Assembly: GCF_002368395.1 (NCBI RefSeq)
Contig: NZ_AP018254.1
Span: 1,116,001-1,180,000, forward strand
From: Calothrix sp. NIES-3974
GTDB taxonomy: Bacteria > Cyanobacteriota > Cyanobacteriia > Cyanobacteriales > Nostocaceae
DNA length: 64,000 nucleotides
Reading direction: 5' to 3'
Shown here: positions 36,098 through 45,632 of the stretch, piece by piece
Layout of the letters: every line of letters starts with the position of its first letter
Position numbering within the stretch: the stretch's first letter is position 1
Position numbers and translations under genes: made by a program
Notes under the pieces: model-generated
Seen by the model: only the letters and a program-made list of their open reading frames with translations
Databases searched by the model: none
What the model was told of the DNA's origin: nothing

Positions 36098-36754
36098 TTA
36101 AACGTTGGCAAATAATTCCGCGATGGGTTGATTGGTGCTGTCTGGTTGGGTAATAACTTCGACGATTTTGTTCCGGGATGCGGGGATATGCAAAGCTTCC
36201 ACACAGACTTGGGCCACTTTTTGCCGGGGAATGCTACCTTCAAACAGAGAATCCGCAGCTTTCATGATAATTGCATCGCTGTTATCTTCATTTTTCAGAC
36301 CTCCTGGACGCACAATGGTGTAGGTTAAACCGCTTTTTTGCAAATATTCCTCAGCTTGCTTTTTCCAAAACAAAATTAACCAAAACAGGTTGAGGGGATG
36401 GAAAAACTGGGATACACACATGGAGGAAACCAAAACAAAGTGTTCAATGCCTTTGGCTTTGGCTGTATCAACCAGATTTTTTGTCCCCACGAAATCAACT
36501 TGATAGGGTCCTGTGGGGTCAAAACTGGGACGCGCACCAGTTGCACACAGAACTACTGTACACCCTTCCATAGCCGCGCTAATTGTCTCCGGTTTGAGAA
36601 CATCACCAGGAACAATTTCCACACTAGGGGGTAAAATCTCCTGGGCTTTGGTGATATCGCGGACAAAGGTACGGACGGGAATATCACGTTTAATCAGTTC
36701 CTCCACAATCCGACGACCGGTTTCACCTGTGCTTCCTGCTACCAAAGCTTTCAT
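36098..36754 (-). CDS. Atypical SDR NAD(P)-binding protein (Ycf39/Tic62-like)
   Basis: The Rossmann fold MKALVAGSTGETGRRIVEELI has the GxxGxxG motif of atypical SDRs (residues 7-13), with Arg28 in place to bind NADPH phosphate. Further on are VLCATGARP, the FVLVSSMCVSQF strand, YTIVRPGGL near residue 150 and a C-terminal helix. The catalytic Tyr-x-x-x-Lys is absent, as in NAD(P)-binding family members that act as redox sensors or chaperones. The length of 218 is normal. In cyanobacteria and plastids related proteins take part in photosystem assembly or chlorophyll metabolism; the specific role is not visible here. Confidence 0.85.
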   Translation of the reverse strand: MKALVAGSTGETGRRIVEELIKRDIPVRTFVRDITKAQEILPPSVEIVPGDVLKPETISAAMEGCTVVLCATGARPSFDPTGPYQVDFVGTKNLVDTAKAKGIEHFVLVSSMCVSQFFHPLNLFWLILFWKKQAEEYLQKSGLTYTIVRPGGLKNEDNSDAIIMKAADSLFEGSIPRQKVAQVCVEALHIPASRNKIVEVITQPDSTNQPIAELFANV

Positions 36755-37066
36755 AGTAAACGCTATCCTAGATTATTAGTGTGATGAAGTTAAAACTTAC
36801 ATAAATCACATAACTACTTGATCTGCTGTTGACGGAAAACAGTTAACTGTTGATTGTCATCCATCAAAAGTAGTGAATATGCAACTGAAATGCCCAACAG
36901 CTGATTCAGCGTGTTTTCGACTCAATCTTATATTTTAGGGATTCGATGAATGACCTGACATATTTTTGAGATTTTCATAAAAACCCACATTTGACCCCAA
37001 ATTTACTTGGAAAAATGGGAAACCTGAATTTAAGAGGTAAAGGCTATATTCAACGGGAACGCATGT

Positions 37067-37726
37067 ATGCTATCTAAAGACCGAGAACAACAAACATTCG
37101 AGACAACGGAAAACCTCCTATCGGTGAAATCGGGTTTGGTGAATGCTCAGGAATTATTACCGGAAAATCAATCCGAAATACCCAACAAATTTTACGGACA
37201 TTACAGCGATCGCATGGACTTGTATGCTCCAGCGAAGGTGGTCGCAGAATATTTAAATCGTCATCAAGAATGGTTTGTCAGGTGTGCAGAACCGATGAAA
37301 GTTCATCCCTTGAGCGAGAATGGCTATGCGTTGGTAATTGGTCGATTTGGTGCGTTTGGATACGAAGTGGAACCGAAAATCGGTTTGGAATTATCCCCAC
37401 CGGATGAAGGTGTTTATCGAATTGTCACCGTACCTGTTCCCGATTACACACCTCCTGGTTACGATGTGGATTATCGAGCGGTCATGCAATTAGTGGAAGC
37501 GGAATCTGGTCATGTTACCTATGTCGAATGGAAATTGGATTTAACGGTATTTTTACATTTTCCCCGGTTTATTCAGCGCTTACCAAAGTCCTTAATTCAA
37601 AATACGGGCGATCGCTTACTCAATCAAATCGTCCGTCAAGTTTCCCGTCGTTTAACACGTAAGGTTCAAAGCGATTTCCATTCCTCCCTGGGAATCGATG
37701 TTTCTCAGGTGAAACGGAAAGGTTAG
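37067..37726 (+). CDS. DUF1997-family protein
   Basis: A conserved protein of cyanobacteria and plastids with unknown function. After a variable 40-residue N-terminus it has FYGHYSDRMDLYAPAKVVAEYL, then the polyketide-cyclase/START-like strands YALVIGRFGAFGYEVEPKIGLEL and VTYVEWKLDLTVFLHFPRF, and a long amphipathic C-terminal helix (LLNQIVRQVSRRLTRKVQSDF). The family name is from memory. The start ATG at 37067 follows GGAACGC. The gene is monocistronic, and its downstream region holds a perfect 29-bp palindrome. Confidence 0.8.
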   Translation: MLSKDREQQTFETTENLLSVKSGLVNAQELLPENQSEIPNKFYGHYSDRMDLYAPAKVVAEYLNRHQEWFVRCAEPMKVHPLSENGYALVIGRFGAFGYEVEPKIGLELSPPDEGVYRIVTVPVPDYTPPGYDVDYRAVMQLVEAESGHVTYVEWKLDLTVFLHFPRFIQRLPKSLIQNTGDRLLNQIVRQVSRRLTRKVQSDFHSSLGIDVSQVKRKG

Positions 37727-37791
37727 TGGGAGGAGAGAGGATACGGTCGACAGAATACAGGATGATTTTTAGATATACTCCCCAACTCCCT

Positions 37792-37820
37792 GTACAGACG
37801 ACCCGACGGGTCGTCTGTAC
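37792..37820. repeat. 29-bp perfect palindrome, GACGACCCGACGGGTCGTC type
   Basis: GTACAGACGACCCG and its reverse complement, with GTACAGACG arms instead of GTAGAGACG. It lies between the convergent DUF1997 and DUF4079 genes, where it could serve as a shared terminator hairpin. Confidence 0.8.
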
Positions 37821-37830
37821 TCCCTACCTC

Positions 37831-38301
37831 CTAGGATTTACTGAGAATCCGTTGCACAATTTGGACACCGGTAATTCCCTGCCACACAAAAAATCCTATA
37901 AGTATAAAATTTATGGTAATATGGGTTGCCCTAGCCCAGTTAGCACCTTTTTGCATGAATGGCGATAAAGCCGCAGCAAAGGCAATCATTGCTGTCATGG
38001 ATAATCCAACAATTAGGTGGGGTTGGACAAATAATTTACCATTATTGATATAAGTGACAGCCATTCCACCAATGGAACCAGCGACCATCAGTGCTAAAAC
38101 AATCGAACCACTTTGAAAGTGGCGAATATTATATTTACCCTTGATTAGTTCTTTTTTCTCTTCACCCTGAGCGTTGCGGGTGCGCTGTACCTGGAAACCT
38201 TGGTACGCAGTGTACAGCATAAACGCTAACAATCCCCACATCATAACCGGGTGGACGAATTGTAGCCAATATTTAACCGAAGGAGACAGCCCCAAATCCA
38301 T
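37831..38301 (-). CDS. DUF4079-type membrane protein
   Basis: A cyanobacterial membrane protein of unknown function with four hydrophobic helices (about 15-36, 62-82, 95-117 and 125-148). It starts MDLGLSPSVKYWLQFVHPVMMWG and contains FHPV/H-type histidines (His17, His95, His130) that could bind haem or a metal, reminiscent of cytochrome b561-like proteins. The loop RTRNAQGEEKKELIKGKYNIRHFQSG is cytoplasmic by charge. The DUF number is from memory. It converges with the DUF1997 gene. Confidence 0.8.
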   Translation of the reverse strand: MDLGLSPSVKYWLQFVHPVMMWGLLAFMLYTAYQGFQVQRTRNAQGEEKKELIKGKYNIRHFQSGSIVLALMVAGSIGGMAVTYINNGKLFVQPHLIVGLSMTAMIAFAAALSPFMQKGANWARATHITINFILIGFFVWQGITGVQIVQRILSKS

Positions 38302-38404
38302 AGTGTTCTCTCTGAATGCTTAAATCTTCATAAAAGTTAGCATAAATCAATTTTGGATTTCAGATTTGAGATTTTGGATTTGGGATTGTCAGGGAATTAC
38401 AAAT

Positions 38405-39871
38405 CTACTCAGCTAAATGCATCTGTACTGTTTTGACTAAATTTTCCGTCCAGTACTGAGCTAGTTGTGCGTCCTCAGCTTCAACCATGACGCGGATCAC
38501 CGGTTCGGTTCCAGAAGCGCGAACCAGAATTCTTCCAGCATTACCCATTGCAGTTTCCGCAGTGGCGATCGCATTTCTCAGGGGTTCACATTCTTGCCAT
38601 TTCATCCGGCGATCACGGTTTTCGACGCGGACGTTGCGTAATAATTGGGGATAGGTTTGGAAGCTTTGCTCGACTAGCTCTGCTAAGGTTAGACCAGATT
38701 CTTTGGTTAAAGTGGCGATATGTAGGGCTGTCAACAAACCATCTCCAGTAATACCATAGTGACGACACAAGATGTGTCCGGATTGTTCTCCTCCCAACAT
38801 TCCCCCACTGTGGAGCATTTCCGCTTGGACGTATTGATCCCCAACGGGAGTACGAATTAATTTACCACCGACGCGATTCCAAGCTCTTTCAAATCCCAGG
38901 TTGGCCATGACTGTGGAGACAATTAAATTATCGGGTAATTGATTTAAGCGTTGTAAACGCTGTCCCCACAGATACAAAATATAATCACCATCCACGGTAC
39001 GTCCGGTATTATCAACAGCTAAAACCCGATCCGCATCCCCGTCAAATCCAAACCCGATATCGGCATTTTCGGCAATCACAGCAGCCTTGAGTAGGTCGAG
39101 ATGGGTGGAACCGCAACCAACATTAATGCGATCGCCATCGGCTTGATTATGTAAACAAATCACCTCCGCACCCATTGTCTTGAAAACGGATGCAGCTAAA
39201 CCCACCGCAGCTCCCCAAGCCAAATCAAGCACAATTTTCATCCCAGCGAAATTTACATCAGCCAGGGGTGCTTGTAAAGCTTCAGCATATTGGCAGATTA
39301 ATTCAGGACGTGCAAAATGTCTACCACAGTTGTTAATTCCCGGAGAGAGGGTATGGAGACCCCGTAATCCTTCTTCAATCTCTCCTTGCAGTGCAGGTGC
39401 TAATTTTGTCCCCTTTTCACCAAAGATTTTAATCCCGTTATCTTGGGGTGGATTATGGCTTGCAGAAATCATCACTCCACCAATGGCATGGGTTTCACTG
39501 GTAAGATAGGCTACACAAGGTGTGGGACACAAGCCCAAATGCCATACTTCTACCCCCGCAGCAGTCAAACCCGCACTCAAAGCCATCGCTAGCATATCAC
39601 TGGAATTACGGGAATCTTGACCTAAAATCACAGGTCCTGGGTTAGCTGCATGGGAGCGAAGGACAACTCCTGTCCAGAAACCGATTTGTAGGGCTAAGGG
39701 TGCGGTGAGCAATTCCCCAACCTGTCCGCGAATCCCGTCAGTTCCAAATAGAGCTGTTGACGGTAAGTTACTAGCCCAGATACTTATATCTCTAGTCGAT
39801 ACAGTATTTTCTCTTAGTCCATGAGTATTATTTACTGCCACTTCTTGAGTTCGATTTGCAAATGAAACCAT
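38405..39871 (-). CDS. glmM: Phosphoglucosamine mutase
   Basis: Interconverts glucosamine-6-P and glucosamine-1-P for peptidoglycan and lipid A precursors. [11 protein letters not shown] opens domain 1 (about residue 42). The phosphoserine is in [13 protein letters not shown] (about 134), the metal loop is GFDGDADR (about 275), sugar binding is GEQSGH (about 365) and the phosphate loop is [12 protein letters not shown] near the C-terminus. The M-S-A-SHNP context favours GlmM over phosphomannomutase. At 488 residues it has a longer N-terminus than E. coli GlmM, as is common in cyanobacteria. It is isolated from glmS. Confidence 0.93.
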   Translation of the reverse strand: MVSFANRTQEVAVNNTHGLRENTVSTRDISIWASNLPSTALFGTDGIRGQVGELLTAPLALQIGFWTGVVLRSHAANPGPVILGQDSRNSSDMLAMALSAGLTAAGVEVWHLGLCPTPCVAYLTSETHAIGGVMISASHNPPQDNGIKIFGEKGTKLAPALQGEIEEGLRGLHTLSPGINNCGRHFARPELICQYAEALQAPLADVNFAGMKIVLDLAWGAAVGLAASVFKTMGAEVICLHNQADGDRINVGCGSTHLDLLKAAVIAENADIGFGFDGDADRVLAVDNTGRTVDGDYILYLWGQRLQRLNQLPDNLIVSTVMANLGFERAWNRVGGKLIRTPVGDQYVQAEMLHSGGMLGGEQSGHILCRHYGITGDGLLTALHIATLTKESGLTLAELVEQSFQTYPQLLRNVRVENRDRRMKWQECEPLRNAIATAETAMGNAGRILVRASGTEPVIRVMVEAEDAQLAQYWTENLVKTVQMHLAE

Positions 39872-40699
39872 ATTTTTTCACACTCCACACCGACAACAGG
39901 AGGATAGCATTTTCAGGTTTATTCAACAATTACTGATAATTACGTTTTATTTATTTAACACTTGCAGAATGACGTAAATAGGAGTTCTATGTCTAGGTTT
40001 TGTTATTAGTGTTTTATTTTTCATTTAAACCTTGTCCATAATATCAGACAGGTTTTTGAGGAATTAGTTCTCCCCCTTTTCCCTTGATATCAAGCTTTCT
40101 GACCCTAAATCGCTCATTCATACTCCCCACTCCCTCTTTGGAAAATAGGGAGTGAAGAGTGGGAAAAACCACTTCCATCTGTTTTTGGTGTCAGCAGTAC
40201 ATGACAGCTACTCACTATTTTCGATGGAGACAAGGTTGAATTACCGAACTAATTAGCCAAGAATCCAGGTTGAACAAAAATCCCCCCATATTTCTGTCAA
40301 CCGTACCATCATCAATTGTGCTGATGTTTTCGCCAGAATATTTATAACTTTTTGTGGATAATTTTAAAGTCTTGATGAAGTTGGTAAATTACAGCAGAAT
40401 CAAAGAATACAAAATATAAAAAACAGGATTGAGAACGGTTTTGAGTCAGCTGTTAAAATTGAAACAAATCTTAAATGTTAACTTGTTAACTGTTAACCGT
40501 TGACAGTCATAGACTTAGAGGATGTTGGTCAAGTATTAATAAATACTATATCAATCACTGATTGAAGACAGTCAATAGGCTCAAACGGTATATTTGTCGT
40601 TATCGACTGTACAGACGGAACATGTTGCATCTCTCCCGATTCCCCACTCCCAAAAAATGAGCTTGTTAAGTATTAAAATCGACTTTTGAAAACATCCTC
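39872..40699. other. 830-base intergenic region
   Basis: No gene is seen. The segment 40536-40701 is a dispersed repeat (see finding), which carries a GGAACATGTTGC palindrome. CTCCCCACTCCC and GTTAACTGTTAACCGTTGAC repeats occur near 40130 and 40480. Confidence 0.5.
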
Positions 40700-41443
40700 T
40701 TAATTCCATTCAATCACCCGCTCTTTAACGGTAGTTTTTGGATCTAACCAGATTTTCAACATTTCTGGGGTTAAGATGTAACGTAACTGACCTCTGACTG
40801 CGACAAATTTCTGTGATTTGTGGTCGGAATTATTGTGTTCGCTAGTTTTTTCTAAAGGTGCTGTAATTCGTTCATTTCCTTTACGAGCAATAATATGTAA
40901 ACTTAATTGCTGGTTTTCTTTGCCATTTTGACAAACGTAGGCTAAAAAATTGGGTGTGAGCGCTTCTACCACCTGTGTTCCCCCCTGGGGACAAGCATTT
41001 GTCAGGAGTTGACCGTCTGCGGTGTAGGAATTAATCGTGCGATCGCGTAATATTAATCGCTGATTTTTATATACTAGTAGCTCGTAGGGATTAATCACGT
41101 AGCTATAGTTAAATTCCTCGTTGGTCGCTGTATAGGTTTCATCTTTGACCTGGGTGAGGGGAAGGATAATTTTGTTGTTGTCGTTCTTGACTGTCCGCAC
41201 AAAATAACCCAGGGGATTTTTCCGGTCTCCCAAACAAATATATCCCCAGTATCTCTGGGTTTCAAAGCTGCGTCGAGGAATTGAATTTTGCTGAGGACAA
41301 ATTTTTTCTTGATTTTGAGCGTTTGTTACAGAATTGTTAGCAAAACTAGTTTTTGTCAGTGAAATAAACAGTAAAACCGAAATTATACCCAATCTACTTA
41401 GTTGAATATAGGGTACAAGACCGAAAATATTTAAAAAATTCAT
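40700..41443 (-). CDS. Secreted hypothetical protein (DUF-less, 247 aa)
   Basis: I do not recognise a family. The N-terminus has a hydrophobic signal segment (about 16-35, LGIISVLLFISLTKTSFA) with a likely cleavage after SFA-N. The mature part is rich in beta-strand-like sequence (YVFVRTVKNDNNKIILPLTQV-like), with Cys residues near 49, 70, 151 and 171 that could form two disulfides. It contains CLGDRKNPLGYF and CPQGGTQVVEALTPNFLAYVCQNG. A periplasmic or outer-surface location is likely. It lies alone between glmM and the stress-protein gene on the same strand. Confidence 0.6.
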   Translation of the reverse strand: MNFLNIFGLVPYIQLSRLGIISVLLFISLTKTSFANNSVTNAQNQEKICPQQNSIPRRSFETQRYWGYICLGDRKNPLGYFVRTVKNDNNKIILPLTQVKDETYTATNEEFNYSYVINPYELLVYKNQRLILRDRTINSYTADGQLLTNACPQGGTQVVEALTPNFLAYVCQNGKENQQLSLHIIARKGNERITAPLEKTSEHNNSDHKSQKFVAVRGQLRYILTPEMLKIWLDPKTTVKERVIEWN

Positions 41444-41602
41444 CTTAAGTTTTATTAATTAGTTCTTGCTGTCACCCAACTGGTGCAATGAGGTAGGTCT
41501 GGAATTCGGGAAAAATACTTCAGTAAAAATACTCAACCTCTTCCCATATAGTCAATCAAAAATCAGTGCATTAACGGATGTCGTAGTGAAAATAGTATGC
41601 AT

Positions 41603-41638
41603 AAAAAAAACGCTTTGAACAAGACTAAATTCAAAGCG
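41603..41638 (-). terminator. Rho-independent terminator of the universal stress protein gene
   Basis: CGCTTTGAA (41611-41619) pairs with TTCAAAGCG (41630-41638). On the minus strand the hairpin is followed by TTTTTTTT. It sits about 72 bases after the stop of the upstream minus-strand gene. Confidence 0.85.
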
Positions 41639-41710
41639 CTTATATTCTCTTTAAAAAAATATTTACTTTCTGAGGCAATGGTAAAGTATAGTTCGGTGTG
41701 ATACTCAGAC

Positions 41711-42604
41711 TTAAGCAGTAGCAGTCCGTGCTAACAACACCGGACAAGTTGCATTCACACGCACATAATCAGATAGGGAAGCACCTAAAAGCCGGTCTAA
41801 ATCCACAAAACTTTTCGCAATTGAAGGACGACGGTCTGGGGAACCAATCAGCAGTAAATCCACATTAAATTCATCCGCCAAACGACATATTTCTTGACCA
41901 GCACGTCCACTGCTAGTTAAGGTTCCTTCCTGTCCTTGTGCTCCTCCACTAATGATACACTTGGTTTCGATTCCATACTTTTTCGCTTCTGCTAAGGCTG
42001 AGGCTAAAACGGGATTCTCAGATGGATTCACATCTTTAGTCGTGGTCGTTTTGCCTTTCCATTCAGTATTCACGTTGGCTAATAATAATTCCCCTCCTTT
42101 GAGATCACGCAGCAAAAAGATTCCTAATTGCAAACACTGTCTAGCTGCATCGGAGTCATTGATCGCCACCATGACCCGGTTAATTTTTTTGACGTAAATA
42201 TCATCTTTAACCAGCAACATTGGTCTGGAGGACAGTTGAAAGACATATTGACTGACGGAATTAGCTAAAATTGACTGTAGCCGCTTCAGTCCCCGTGAAC
42301 CCATGATAATCAAATCGGCATCGATCTCATCTGCAACCTGACAAACTACATCCTTGGGTTCACCCTGACGCAAAATCGAAGATACTCGACTCGGATCTAA
42401 ATTTAAATACTGAATTGCATTGGCAAGAATTTTACCCCCTTCTTCCCATTTTGCTGTCATTACCTCTGCGCTAGTTTGGGCTGGAACAACATGCAAAACC
42501 GTTACCTGGGAATTTTTCATCGCTGGTAATTCGCTCAGGGTTTTCAGCATTTCTTCCGCATGACCTAGACCGGAAACTGCCACTAATACTTTTTCAATCA
42601 TCAT
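41711..42604 (-). CDS. Universal stress protein, tandem two-domain form
   Basis: Two UspA-type domains in one 297-residue chain. Domain 1 (about 1-140) begins IEKVLVAVSGLGHAEEML and has the ATP loop IIMGSRGLKRLQSILANSVSQYV. Domain 2 (about 145-297) begins INRVMVAINDSDAARQCL and ends with LLIGSPDRRPS...LLGASLSDYVRVNATCPVLLA. The first domain keeps the G-x2-G-x9-S phosphate-binding pattern; in the second it is altered (GSPDRR), so ATP binding there is less sure. Such proteins take part in stress survival. It has its own terminator and is monocistronic. Confidence 0.87.
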   Translation of the reverse strand: MMIEKVLVAVSGLGHAEEMLKTLSELPAMKNSQVTVLHVVPAQTSAEVMTAKWEEGGKILANAIQYLNLDPSRVSSILRQGEPKDVVCQVADEIDADLIIMGSRGLKRLQSILANSVSQYVFQLSSRPMLLVKDDIYVKKINRVMVAINDSDAARQCLQLGIFLLRDLKGGELLLANVNTEWKGKTTTTKDVNPSENPVLASALAEAKKYGIETKCIISGGAQGQEGTLTSSGRAGQEICRLADEFNVDLLLIGSPDRRPSIAKSFVDLDRLLGASLSDYVRVNATCPVLLARTATA

Positions 42605-43141
42605 CCTACGCGTTCTCGATCAATTCTGGGTTAGCTGCATATTTTATCCACAACACCTGAATTTTCGTGCTGCGGACGTAATTTTCAAACAATCATTAAC
42701 AAGCATATATTTATTAACAGCAATATCTAGAATTTACTGTTAACCATTATTGGATTGGTTATGAGTGAAATCACTTATTTTCACTCGGAGGTAAGCAAAA
42801 TTTACAAGCAGTAAATTCCATCAGTTTGGTTCAATAGAAAATCTGATTAAACTAACCATTTCCTATTCATCCTCTTGATTTAGGTTTACCTACCTATCAT
42901 TAGATTATACGTCATTTTTTCCCGACACAAGCTTTGTCAATTATTATTAAAGGAATAGGGGAATTCTATCTTTAAAAAAATTCATTAATTAAAGTAAACA
43001 TGATTATTGAATCAATAATTTTCATCTTATTTGATTTGGAAATCTAACTATGGGGGTCAGGGAGTAGGGAATAGTGACTAGCAATCCACCATATTATCAA
43101 TTTTAACGTGTTAAATTTTACTCAAACAATTCTCCTTAACT
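42605..43141. other. AT-rich intergenic region
   Basis: No gene or clear element is seen between the stress-protein gene and the IS982 remnant, apart from a short GGGAGTAGGGAATAG tract near 43060. Confidence 0.4.
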
Positions 43142-43935
43142 AATCGTTACATAACTGTAAATTTTTCCGCCGACTTACTTATCACAACAGCACTAATTTC
43201 AGCAATGTTCTTCGATGGTAATTATGCAAAAGCCTGTAATTACATGAAAGACCATAAATTGATACCAAATATGTTACATAAATCCAGATTTAATAGACAA
43301 TTACACAATCTAGAAATGCTCATGAAAGATTTATTTCATCAAGTAGGAATGATATTGAAAGAAACAAGCGATTGCACAGAATATCTTCTCGACTCGTTTC
43401 CCGTTCCAATTTGTGATAATATTCGTATTTTCCATGTCAAACTAATTAAATCAGAAGATTTTCGCGGTTATATAGCATCAAAGAAACGCTACTTTTATGG
43501 AGTTTAAGTATAATTATTGACGACTAAAAGCGGTATACCAGTTGAGTTTGTCTTCATGCCTGTTAGTGCGTCTGATGTCCGAGCATTAAATAGCTTACCA
43601 TTAAATTTACCACCAGGTAGCGAAATATATGCCGACTCTGCATATACAGATTATACTACCGAAGATGACCTTGGTGATTCGAGTGAAATAAAGCTAAAAG
43701 TAATGAGAAAAAGAATTCTAAGCGTCCAGATAAGCCGTGGATTCAATATATAAAACAATCTACTCGTCACTATATTGAAACCGTATTTAGCTCTATTGCT
43801 AGTATGTATCCAAAATCAATTCATGCTGTGACTTACGAAGGATTTTTACTTAAGTTACAAGCATTTATTTTTGCGTTTACTGTAAAACAAGCATTTCTAT
43901 GGAAGATTCAATCAACTACACCCGATGCAATGTGA
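43142..43935 (+). pseudogene. IS982-family transposase remnant
   Basis: The reading frame gives ELITTALISAMFFDGNY-type sequence, then CDNIRIFHVK and GYIASKKRYFYG, the IS982 DDE core. At 43505 and 43511 two in-frame TAA codons follow FYGV, where homologues continue KxHLL. The same frame resumes with TTKSGIPVEFVFMP and EIYADSAYTDY. Near 43710 a one-base loss shifts the frame; the other frame continues NSKRPDKPWIQYIKQSTRHYIE and PKSIHAVTYEGF to the stop at 43935. The N-terminal part and the inverted repeats are not recognisable. It is an inactive, decayed copy. Confidence 0.8.
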
Positions 43936-44504
43936 AGCAGGAAGAATAGATTTTTATTTTATAGCACCGGCGGTAATATACACTATTGTATTTGGGATTT
44001 GTCAAGATGTCAATAATCAGTGCTGAAAGTATTATGGCTGCCTCAGAAGATTGAGAATAGAATCATTAATATTGAGAATATGGTCAGTTTTTTGTCAATA
44101 AGGGGGAAAACCGGGAAGATGAACAATTTTTGAACTTTCACATATTTAAATAACTTATCAATATCATGGGAAAATCAATAAAAATAAAGCTTTTGCTGTT
44201 AGGGTAACAAGTCATATATGCGCGATCGCAACTCAACTATCATGGCTTGGACATTTTTGAGGTAGAAATTAAGACTTAAACCCATACAGGTGAAGGAAAA
44301 TACACTATAAGCAAATTTGTCTGGGTCAAGTGTCATGACAAATTACAAGTTTCTTAGGGATTTCTAATTATCATAGGAATAGCTGGATATAGTACAAAGA
44401 TAAATTCGTATTCAAATCGTGTTCTTCTCAAAAATTATCCCTAAAACAAAGTTGATATTAAGGTTTAGGGAATACTAAGTTTCCCTAGACCAAGGAGATT
44501 GAGT
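43936..44504. other. intergenic region upstream of the zinc-finger repeat gene
   Basis: No gene is seen. It ends with the AAGGAG ribosome-binding site (44492-44497) of the zinc-finger gene. Confidence 0.4.
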
Positions 44505-44963
44505 ATGTTTAATACCTGTACAAAATGTGGAGAAATATATACTGGCAATATTCACTTTTGCAAAACGAAGCAAAAAATCTGTCCTAAATGCGGCCAGACT
44601 GATTATGACAGTCTCGATGCAATTCCCCACGTTTGTAAATCGAAAGTTTGTTTCAGGTGTGGCCAGACCTATTATGGCGAAGTTCATATCTGTCCACCGC
44701 AAAAAACCTGTCCTAAATGTGGCCAGACCTATTATGACAGTCTCGATGTAATTCCCCACGTTTGTAAATCGAAAGTTTGTTTCAGGTGTGGCCAGACCTA
44801 TTATGGCGAAGTTCATATCTGTCCACCGCAAAAAACCTGTCCTAAATGTGGCCAGACCTATTATGACAGTCTCGATGCAATTCCCCACGTTTGTAAATCG
44901 AAAGTTTGTTTCAGGTGTGGCCAGACCTATTATGGCGAAGTTCACATATGCTGTTTAAATTAG
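44505..44963 (+). CDS. Tandem zinc-knuckle repeat protein
   Basis: A 152-residue protein made of seven alternating zinc-knuckle-like motifs. Type b is C-x2-C-x8-H-x-C (CFRCGQTYYGEVHIC) and type a is C-x2-C-x12-H-x-C (CPKCGQTYYDSLDAIPHVC), in the order b-a-b-a-b-a-b. Each a+b pair is a 43-residue (129-base) unit. The units starting near 44710 and 44839 are almost identical in DNA, so the repeat expanded recently. The ATG at 44505 sits 7 bases after AAGGAG, a strong start. There is no signal peptide or other domain. Nucleic-acid or protein binding, or metal storage, are possible; none is shown. A long frame on the other strand is only its mirror. Confidence 0.75.
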   Translation: MFNTCTKCGEIYTGNIHFCKTKQKICPKCGQTDYDSLDAIPHVCKSKVCFRCGQTYYGEVHICPPQKTCPKCGQTYYDSLDVIPHVCKSKVCFRCGQTYYGEVHICPPQKTCPKCGQTYYDSLDAIPHVCKSKVCFRCGQTYYGEVHICCLN

Positions 44964-45059
44964 CGAATGTTTTGAAGAAAGTTCTGTCTGTAAAACTTAA
45001 TTATTAGCTCTTTCTTGTTTGTGTTGACATCCTAACTAAAACAGAACAGTCTGGCTTGA

Positions 45060-45447
45060 TATCGGAGAAAATACAAAAATCGGGCAAATAAAAAGAAAGC
45101 TTCCCAAGCCATATCTGGGCTAGTTGCTTCTTGGGGAGCGATCGCTCTGAATTCGAGAGTGAATTCCTTCCTAAGACAATCTACAAAGTCAGTAGAAATC
45201 ATGATTATTTCCCTAATTGTGGCTCAAGTTGTTTTACCGATTGTCTTAAATTACAGAGTTGGCGATCACCCCACTCCGGAACGTACTAGGTTTTTCCATC
45301 CAAGCTCTCGTAACTGCAATTACCCTATTTGCGATCGTTTCTCTACGAATGCTCTTTGCCGTGACTCAAGTTGGCGATCGCATTGCGGATGTGGGTAACT
45401 CAGGAGCTAGGGACGAACCCATCTGTGAAGTGGATCCAGTTGTCTAG
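45060..45447 (+). pseudogene. possible frameshifted small membrane protein
   Basis: One frame from 45060 reads ...KKASQAISGLVASWGAIALN, then SVEIMIISLIVAQVVLPIV, a membrane-like helix. Near 45255 coding quality passes to another frame reading TPLRNVLGFSIQALVTAITL and FAIVSLRMLFAVTQVGDRIA, a second helix, to the stop at 45447. Joining them would give a two-helix protein with one frameshift. I do not recognise the family. It might instead be two chance frames. Confidence 0.35.
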
Positions 45448-45632
45448 ACAAAATCGAGAGCAAATTAAGCTCTAACAACAATTATTCCCACCAAAGCGAT
45501 AACTACAGGGAGAATCAATATTTACATCCAACCCAATCAATGAATCTGAGAAATATCCCAAATTTACTTAACTTTGTCTTAACAGTAAAACTAATAACTG
45601 TAAAATATGACAGTTGTGATCGATGGCGAACC

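Noticed and set aside
37726-37968. 80-codon plus-strand frame after the DUF1997 gene
   Set aside because: It crosses the 29-bp palindrome and the end of the DUF4079 gene on the other strand.
44475-44945. 156-codon open frame opposite the zinc-knuckle gene
   Set aside because: It is a mirror of the tandem repeat on the other strand; it has no ribosome-binding site and its repetitive protein is explained by the repeat.
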